NCBI GenBank assembly: GCA_030612305.1
Contig: JAUWOG010000031.1
Location: 1-10,824, forward strand
Length of the DNA: 10,824 nucleotides
Direction: 5' to 3'
Origin: Armatimonadota bacterium
GTDB taxonomy: Bacteria; Armatimonadota; Zipacnadia; Zipacnadales; UBA11051
The notes beneath the pieces are model-generated. The model saw only the letters and a program-made list of their open reading frames with translations. It did no database searches and was not told the DNA's origin. The stretch's first letter is position 1. Every line of letters starts with the position of its first letter. Position numbers and translations under genes: made by a program. Shown here one piece after another: positions 5,913 through 10,824 of this stretch.

Positions 5913-7850
5913 ATGCTACCTGAGTTGCGTTCCCTGAAGACGATATGGGTGGCCGTGGCAACCGGTCTATTGGCCGGAGTGTTCGTGATGCTTCTGCATC
6001 GGCCCTGCATACTGCCCGGCAGCGAGTGGCTCTGGCGCCAGGAGCTTCTCTCTTACGACTCGCGCCTCGTCGGTGGCCGCGCAAGTGAGGACATCGTCAT
6101 CGTTGCCATTGACGAGGAATCCATCGGGGTGCTGAGGGCCTGGCCGTGGAAGCGAGACGTACACGCGCGATTGATAGACATCCTCAGCGCGGCAGGGGCG
6201 AAGGCCATCGGCCTCGACATCGTTTTCAGTGAGGTCTCCAGCGAGACTGACATGACTGCAGATGGCGATGGTTGGCTGGAGGAGTTGCCCCCATCCGAAA
6301 GCGACATGAAACTCGAGGAAGCGATCAGCGTCAGCGAGCGCGTGATCCTCGCCGCCGAGTTCCAGGAAACAGTCAAGGACGCCGATGAGGTCGAGGCGAC
6401 AGTGACGTCCGTCTCATTCCCCTACTGGCGCTTCGAGGACGCTGCAGCAGGCGTTGGTGTCGTCAACTTCTCCAAGGACGTGGACAGTGCCGTAAGACGC
6501 ATGAGCCTCGACTTCACGTACCAGGACGAGCTCGAGCCGTCGTTCGCACTTGAGGTCGTAAATGTCGCTGCAGGAAGCGACGGCCGGGCCGAGAAGTTGA
6601 GCGCCCACCGGCCCCATCCGTATCTGCCCGAGGACACCGTGCTCATAGATTACGTGGGGCCTTGCGGCACTTTTAAGACCGTGCCCTACTACCAGGTGCT
6701 GGAGGGCGAAGTGCCGGCCGATGTCTTCAAGGACAAGATCGTGCTTGTCGGTGGCACGGCGCAGATACTCCAGGACTGGCATCTCACGCCGATGGCGGGA
6801 GTACACAGCGGTGAGTACGACAAGAACATGGCCGGGGTGGAGATTCAGGCCAACTGCGTAGCGACGCTTCTGGGCGGCAAGAGTGTGTGGCCGGTCCCGC
6901 TGTGGGTGACATGGCTGGTCAGCCTGCTGTTCGGGGTACTGACTGCGGCCGGCACGGCTCTGCTCAAGCCTCTGCGGGCCTTGCCGCTGCTGGGGGTGCC
7001 ACTGGCCGCTGCCGGGTTGGGGGTGCCGGATCTGTTGCTGCGCAGTGCCGGCACGTGGCTGCCGGTAGTCTCCCCGATGCTGGCGCTGGTGCTCTCGTAC
7101 AGCGTTGTGACGGTCTATATGTACGTGGTGGAAGAACGTCATCGGCGCGCGATTCGTGCGGCCTGGCAGCGCCGCGTGGCCCCCGAGATACTCGATGTCA
7201 TCCTCGAAAATCCGGACCTGGCGTATGTGTCAGGCAAGCGCACTGTCGCTACCACGCTCTTCTCCGACGTCCGAGGCTTCACGACGATGTGTGACGCACT
7301 TGAGCCGGAGGAGGTCGTGGACATACTGAATGAGTATCTCAGCGAGATGACGAAGGTCATCCGCCGCCACCGTGGAACAATACACAAGTTCATCGGCGAC
7401 GGGATCATGGCCGTGTTCGGCGATCCGATAGCCGATGAGAACCACGCGGACGAGGCAGTCGCCGCGGCGCTCGAGATGCAACAGCGGCTGGCCGAGATGC
7501 GCGAGACCAGCGAGAAGCCGCCGATCCAGACGATGCGCATAGGGGTCGGGGTTCACACCGGCGCTCTGGTTGCCGGGGACATCGGCTCCGAGGAATTCAT
7601 GGAATATACGATTATCGGTGCGACCGTGAGCATAGCTTCGCGGTTGGAGGGCTTGAACAAAGAGCTTGGGACGAGTATAATAATCAGCGAGGCTACAAGG
7701 AGCCGTCTGCATGGCGATTACGCCATGACGACCATCGGGCCACGCGAGATCAGAGGCGTGGCAGAGCCGATAGAGGTCTATGCGGTGACAGTCGGAGAAG
7801 TTGCTGCAGGAGAAAATAACTCATCAAGGGGCGAGGCCGACCATGTCTAG
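5913..7850 (+). CDS. CHASE2-domain class III adenylate/guanylate cyclase
   Basis: This 645-residue sensor enzyme has an N-terminal membrane segment (about 11-29), then a periplasmic CHASE2 domain (about 45-290) with LLSYDSRL, IVIVAIDEESI, WPWKRDVHARLIDIL, AIGLDIVFSE and the late KIVLVGGTA. Three membrane helices (about 329-405) and a short basic coiled stretch (VVEERHRRAIRAAWQRRVAP) lead to the cyclase domain (about 440-632). Metal-binding Asp residues are D452 (FSDVRGFT) and D496 (KFIGDGIMAVFGDP); base-selecting positions are K492 and T566, a pair that favours ATP and cAMP production; R577 is the transition-state Arg. The Asn expected four residues before it is S573 (GATVSIASRLE), and the usual Asp/Asn at 570 is Ala, so activity may be altered. 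The start has GAGGA at good spacing, 83 nt after the EpsI gene. Its last 8 nt overlap the FecR-protein gene. Confidence 0.93.
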   Translation: MLPELRSLKTIWVAVATGLLAGVFVMLLHRPCILPGSEWLWRQELLSYDSRLVGGRASEDIVIVAIDEESIGVLRAWPWKRDVHARLIDILSAAGAKAIGLDIVFSEVSSETDMTADGDGWLEELPPSESDMKLEEAISVSERVILAAEFQETVKDADEVEATVTSVSFPYWRFEDAAAGVGVVNFSKDVDSAVRRMSLDFTYQDELEPSFALEVVNVAAGSDGRAEKLSAHRPHPYLPEDTVLIDYVGPCGTFKTVPYYQVLEGEVPADVFKDKIVLVGGTAQILQDWHLTPMAGVHSGEYDKNMAGVEIQANCVATLLGGKSVWPVPLWVTWLVSLLFGVLTAAGTALLKPLRALPLLGVPLAAAGLGVPDLLLRSAGTWLPVVSPMLALVLSYSVVTVYMYVVEERHRRAIRAAWQRRVAPEILDVILENPDLAYVSGKRTVATTLFSDVRGFTTMCDALEPEEVVDILNEYLSEMTKVIRRHRGTIHKFIGDGIMAVFGDPIADENHADEAVAAALEMQQRLAEMRETSEKPPIQTMRIGVGVHTGALVAGDIGSEEFMEYTIIGATVSIASRLEGLNKELGTSIIISEATRSRLHGDYAMTTIGPREIRGVAEPIEVYAVTVGEVAAGENNSSRGEADHV

Positions 7851-9516
7851 AGTGCGACGCTGCTTCGGGGTCGCTGTAGCCATTGCGGTACTCATATCGG
7901 CCGGAGCGGCCAGCGTTGCGGTTGCTCAGACTGTTAAGATCACAGCAATTGTGCTGTCAGTACAGCATCGCTCGGGGCCATCGGGCGACTGGGCGGGAAG
8001 CAGGATCGGCACGACGCTGCCGGCAGGCAGCCGTGTGCGTACCGGCAAGCGTAGCAAGTGTGAGATCAAGTTCCCCGACGGCAGCATCATCCGCATGGGC
8101 CCGCGCAGTGACATCGTCATCCAGGCTGTCAAGGGACGTGACCTGCAGCTCAGGTACGGGAGTCTGTGGGCGAAGTTCGTTGCCGGCAGCGGCGCTCGCA
8201 TCAAGGGCGGCAGTGCCGTGGCTGCAATCAAAGGAACCACGCTCGAATTCCGAAGCAAGCCGAATCCTGACGGCACCTCAACCGACGACTGCACGGTCTA
8301 TGAGACGAAGGAGGGCGTGGACTTCGAGACAGAGCGAGGGACGATACCTCTGTGGGGTGGCTTTGGCTCAACGTTCTCCGCCGTGCGGCCGGCAGTGCCC
8401 ACCGCGATGCCGCAGCCGCCGGCTGAGTTTGCCGGCGGGAGTTATTCGCCGGACTGGATGGGCTACCCGTCAGGCGCCAACATGCTGACAACGCCCGGAG
8501 CCGACGCGGGCCTCGTCGGCACGCAGCAGCAGTACACCTCCAGGCGCGCCGTCACTCTCGCTCTCCCGGGTACCTACGGTCAGGACGATGGCCCCAGGGA
8601 AGGCGACCTCGAGGTGATAGTCTCTCAGGTGCCCGGGCGAAGTAGTCGCTCAAGCAGCGGAGCCTTGTTCGCCATGGCACAAGCACCGCAGGTGGCCAGC
8701 TCGCTTTTCGAGGCGACGGTCGGTCAGACTACGATGCCCCAGGACGTATTCGGCAAGCGCTTTTTCGGTCCCTATCTGCACACGGACGTTTTTGGTCTCT
8801 GGGGTGAGACCGAGAGTATGGCCGGGGTTCGGATCCGCCCCACGGCCGTCGTCGGCGACTGGTATCTGGAACTCGGCGTCACAAGCTGGGGAGACTTCGA
8901 CGGCAATTGGCGCACCCATATCACGGAGGGTTTTGCCGCGACGAGATCGAAGGGCCGGGAACTGACAATAGGCCGCCAACACTACCTCGAGGGCCCGGTC
9001 AACAACTCCGACCTCGGCACCATCATCGGCTTCGACCCCATAGATGCGGTTAGATGGCGGGTTCCTGTCCTTGATAACTGTACGATGGACGTCGGCTACG
9101 TGCAGGACTACCTGCCGTTCTCGAACCGGGACCTGAGCGGCTATTTCGCGAGGGCTCAAACAAATATCCGTGGGGGCATGGTCGGTCTCAACTGGGTCCA
9201 CGAGAACACGGTCGGCTCCGCATACAGCTTTGACGTCTCGTTCCCACTCGTCAAGGACGTGATTGACATCTACGGGGAGTTCGGTACGGACACAGTGGGG
9301 CGGCATGTTGAGACGGTCGGATTCTACTTCTCACATCTGTACCAGCACCATGACATAGACCTGTTCATGGAAAGAGCTCAACGCGGAGGCGAGCCCACAC
9401 TGACGTCCGTGGTCGCGTACAAACAGATCACCGACGACTTCCTTGGGCTGGCGCTGGTACAGAAAAGCTCCGGCGAGCCGGCAAGCTTCTCGATCGGCGG
9501 CATGTGGGAGTTCTAG
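7843..9516 (+). CDS. Secreted FecR-domain protein with outer-membrane barrel-like C-terminus
   Basis: This 557-residue protein has a signal peptide (SRVRRC, hydrophobic 8-27, likely cleavage after AVA-28). A FecR domain follows (about 45-160): LPAGSRVRTG, FPDGSIIRMGPRSDI, LRYGSLWAKF, AVAAIKGTTLEF, and a closing EGVDFETERG. A Pro/Ser/Gly-rich linker (about 170-300) leads into about 250 residues of alternating beta-type sequence (WYLELGVTSWGDF, MVGLNWVHEN, VGFYFSHL, DFLGLALVQKS) ending in Trp-Glu-Phe. A terminal Phe is the classic signature of barrels inserted by BamA. FecR domains are best known in anti-sigma regulators that sense TonB transducers; this one lacks the cytoplasmic and membrane parts of those. 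ATG 7843 (with GAGG 6 nt before) is preferred to an earlier in-frame start at 7801 because it begins the signal peptide. It overlaps the CHASE2 cyclase stop (ATGTCTAG), so the two are very likely translated together. A barrel is predicted only from local pattern. Confidence 0.82.
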   Translation: MSRVRRCFGVAVAIAVLISAGAASVAVAQTVKITAIVLSVQHRSGPSGDWAGSRIGTTLPAGSRVRTGKRSKCEIKFPDGSIIRMGPRSDIVIQAVKGRDLQLRYGSLWAKFVAGSGARIKGGSAVAAIKGTTLEFRSKPNPDGTSTDDCTVYETKEGVDFETERGTIPLWGGFGSTFSAVRPAVPTAMPQPPAEFAGGSYSPDWMGYPSGANMLTTPGADAGLVGTQQQYTSRRAVTLALPGTYGQDDGPREGDLEVIVSQVPGRSSRSSSGALFAMAQAPQVASSLFEATVGQTTMPQDVFGKRFFGPYLHTDVFGLWGETESMAGVRIRPTAVVGDWYLELGVTSWGDFDGNWRTHITEGFAATRSKGRELTIGRQHYLEGPVNNSDLGTIIGFDPIDAVRWRVPVLDNCTMDVGYVQDYLPFSNRDLSGYFARAQTNIRGGMVGLNWVHENTVGSAYSFDVSFPLVKDVIDIYGEFGTDTVGRHVETVGFYFSHLYQHHDIDLFMERAQRGGEPTLTSVVAYKQITDDFLGLALVQKSSGEPASFSIGGMWEF

Positions 9517-9534
9517 TGCTGCACCTGCAGAGGA

Positions 9535-9571
9535 AGGCCGGCCGAAGCAGCGTATAGCCGCCAGCCGGCCT
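9535..9571 (+). other. 8-bp inverted repeat between FecR-protein and lipoprotein genes
   Basis: AGGCCGGC (9535-9542) pairs with GCCGGCCT (9564-9571) over a 21-nt loop. Just upstream, CTGCACCTGCAG is a small near-palindrome. No T tract follows immediately. It could weaken read-through into the lipoprotein gene or be incidental in GC-rich DNA. Confidence 0.25.
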
Positions 9572-9624
9572 GTTGCCGGTTGCAGTGTCTTTGTAGCAGG
9601 TAATCTCAGGTGAGGTGAGGCAAA

Positions 9625-10692
9625 GTGCGCAATCAACTGGTCCTGGCCATAGCGCTTATCGCTATCGCGGGATTCTCCATCCTGGCCGGCTGTGGCGGCG
9701 GTGGTGCTCCCGAGACACAGACGGGCTCCCTAGCCTATGCGGTCACATTCCCGCCCCTGCCTGATGGCGTGGACACTGCGGTGATATACCCGGCGACGAA
9801 CAGTATCAGCCTGGACATCATTAACGCGGCCAACGGCGAGCCCGTCGTGGGCCGGACCATGCTGAACCGGCCGACCCCGGAGGGCGGGCAGGTCACGACC
9901 ACCATTACGGGGATCCCTGTCGGCATCTGGCTGGTCAAGGTCAAGGGCTGGAGTCTGGAGAACGGCGGCGGCAACCTTGTCAGCAGAGTGTTCGACAACG
10001 CCCTCATCGAGGGGGGGAAGACCACCTCGAAGAACATGGTCATGGAGGGCTACCCCTTCGCCATTGATCTCTTCACCGAGGACAGCCCGGTACTGGTTGA
10101 TGAGATCGCCACCGTTTATGCCACTCCCAAAGCGGTCAACGGCGATACGCTGCTCGGCGACTATGCGTACACGTGGGCCTCGTCCGACACTGCCATCGCC
10201 GCGCCCTATGTTGTGACAGCCGCCGGCACCGCCCAGATTGTGGCGGCGAGCTCTGACAGCGCAGAGCAGCAGTTCATCGGCGTCGCTCGGGGTGCCTGCG
10301 AGGTGGCATGCACGCTGGTGCACGAAGAGAACTACGTGGAACCCATGCAAGCTCCGGTCGTCGGCGTGCTGCCCCTGGTCGTCAACCCCAATGTGGACGA
10401 GGTCACCGTTGACCCGGACACGATGGAATTGCGTACCGGCACTTCGGGGAACGCAACGGCTACGGCGAGGTACAATGGCAACGTAGTGGCCAATGTAGAG
10501 TTCAGCTTTACGTCCGGGGATACCGGTGTGGCGACGGCGGCCAAGACCGGCCAGGATACCTGTACCGTCACCGGCGCGGGAGGTGGCACTACCGAGATCA
10601 CGGTCAGCCAGCCCTACACCAGCGCCACCGACACCATCGCCGTCACGGTGCCCGAGGGGAGCCTTGACGTCATTGTAAGCAGCACGGACTGA
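9625..10692 (+). CDS. Predicted lipoprotein with Big_2/Ig-like region
   Basis: This 355-residue protein has a type II signal peptide (hydrophobic 5-21) and lipobox L20-A-G-C23; the residue after the lipidated Cys is Gly, not Asp, so outer-membrane placement is expected under the usual sorting rule. GGGG follows the Cys. Residues about 35-130 are beta-rich with a TTTITGIPVGIWLVKVKGW strand pair, like carboxypeptidase-regulatory or transthyretin-type folds. Residues about 257-342 match a bacterial Ig-like group 2 domain (VDEVTVDPDTMELRTG, FTSGDTGVATA, TVTGAGGGTTEITVS). A middle section (YTWASSDTAIAAPYVVTAAGTAQIVA) is a second, weaker Ig-like repeat. The GTG start follows GGTGAGG at good spacing. 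It is 108 nt beyond the FecR protein and may belong to the same unit or to its own. A surface adhesion or structural role is likely; no enzyme motif is seen. Confidence 0.82.
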   Translation: MRNQLVLAIALIAIAGFSILAGCGGGGAPETQTGSLAYAVTFPPLPDGVDTAVIYPATNSISLDIINAANGEPVVGRTMLNRPTPEGGQVTTTITGIPVGIWLVKVKGWSLENGGGNLVSRVFDNALIEGGKTTSKNMVMEGYPFAIDLFTEDSPVLVDEIATVYATPKAVNGDTLLGDYAYTWASSDTAIAAPYVVTAAGTAQIVAASSDSAEQQFIGVARGACEVACTLVHEENYVEPMQAPVVGVLPLVVNPNVDEVTVDPDTMELRTGTSGNATATARYNGNVVANVEFSFTSGDTGVATAAKTGQDTCTVTGAGGGTTEITVSQPYTSATDTIAVTVPEGSLDVIVSSTD

Positions 10693-10736
10693 CACCGCGC
10701 TTCGTTCTCGAGTGCCCTCTCCAGCAGAGACTAAAC

Positions 10737-10763
10737 GGCACGGGCTTTCCTTCAGCCCGTGCC
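10737..10763 (+). terminator. Terminator-like hairpin after the lipoprotein gene
   Basis: GGCACGGGCT (10737-10746) pairs perfectly with AGCCCGTGCC (10754-10763) over a 7-nt TTCCTTC loop, 44 nt after the stop codon. The tail (TGTCGTTTGG) is only weakly T-rich, so termination may be modest or need Rho. On the other strand the stem is followed by GTTTAG, so it might also serve a converging transcript. Confidence 0.6.
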
Positions 10764-10824
10764 TGTCGTTTGGCTGTGTGTGTCGTTTGTCTGGGTGTGG
10801 CGTTTGGCTGTGTCTGTCTTCGCT
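10764..10824. repeat. 17-bp tandem repeat at the window edge
   Basis: Three adjacent 17-nt units occur at 10764-10780, 10781-10797 and 10798-10814, based on TGTCGTTTGGCTGTGTG; the second differs at two positions and the third at two. A fourth unit appears to begin (TGTC) but diverges as the window ends. The array starts immediately after the terminator stem and is GT-rich on this strand. Its extent to the right is unknown. Confidence 0.6.

Noticed and set aside
1..10824. CRISPR array, tRNA or rRNA genes, transposase or integrase
   Set aside because: No regularly spaced direct repeats with unique spacers, no recognisable cloverleaf or rRNA sequence, and no mobile-element enzyme were seen on either strand.

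Overview
The window is GC-rich and dominated by a rightward gene series that looks like an envelope (exosortase) locus from a diderm, Gram-negative-type bacterium. The evidence for two membranes is an exosortase with an EpsI-domain partner, a predicted outer-membrane barrel protein ending in Trp-Glu-Phe, and a lipoprotein with a clean lipobox. The phylum cannot be fixed from the sequence alone. Poorly sampled diderm phyla (for example the PVC group or Armatimonadota) would fit, but that is a guess.

Left part (1-1409). The first 290 bases carry no credible gene. They hold a 13-bp perfect hairpin and three copies of an imperfect repeat (core GAGCCACCCAT) with further small hairpins, which looks like an interspersed intergenic repeat cluster. 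Two leftward genes follow: a small BON-like domain protein without a signal peptide (291-539) and a calcineurin-type metallophosphoesterase with all its metal-binding motifs (675-1409, GTG start).

Intergenic leader (1410-1909). This 500-base divergent region has no convincing protein gene. It contains two extended -10-like promoter sequences, a 10-bp GC-rich stem, a possible 25-codon leader ORF, and a 16-bp direct repeat whose copies start 42 bp apart.

Main series (1910-9516), all rightward: a GT-C/family-39-like membrane glycosyltransferase; a small double zinc-ribbon protein with two membrane segments; an exosortase with the Cys/Arg/His triad; an overlapping EpsI-domain protein; a CHASE2-class III nucleotidyl cyclase; and, overlapping the cyclase by 8 nt, a secreted FecR-domain protein with a long barrel-like C-terminus. 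The first part points to making or exporting a surface polymer and sorting proteins. The second looks like an envelope sensor (outer-membrane barrel plus periplasmic FecR) coupled to a CHASE2 cyclase that would signal by cyclic nucleotide. That coupling is inferred from gene order and domain content. The cyclase carries Ser where the transition-state Asn is expected.

Right end (9517-10824). A predicted lipoprotein with a C-terminal Big_2/Ig-like region is followed by a 10-bp terminator-like hairpin and then a 17-bp tandem repeat that runs off the window. No PEP-CTERM-type exosortase substrate is encoded here.
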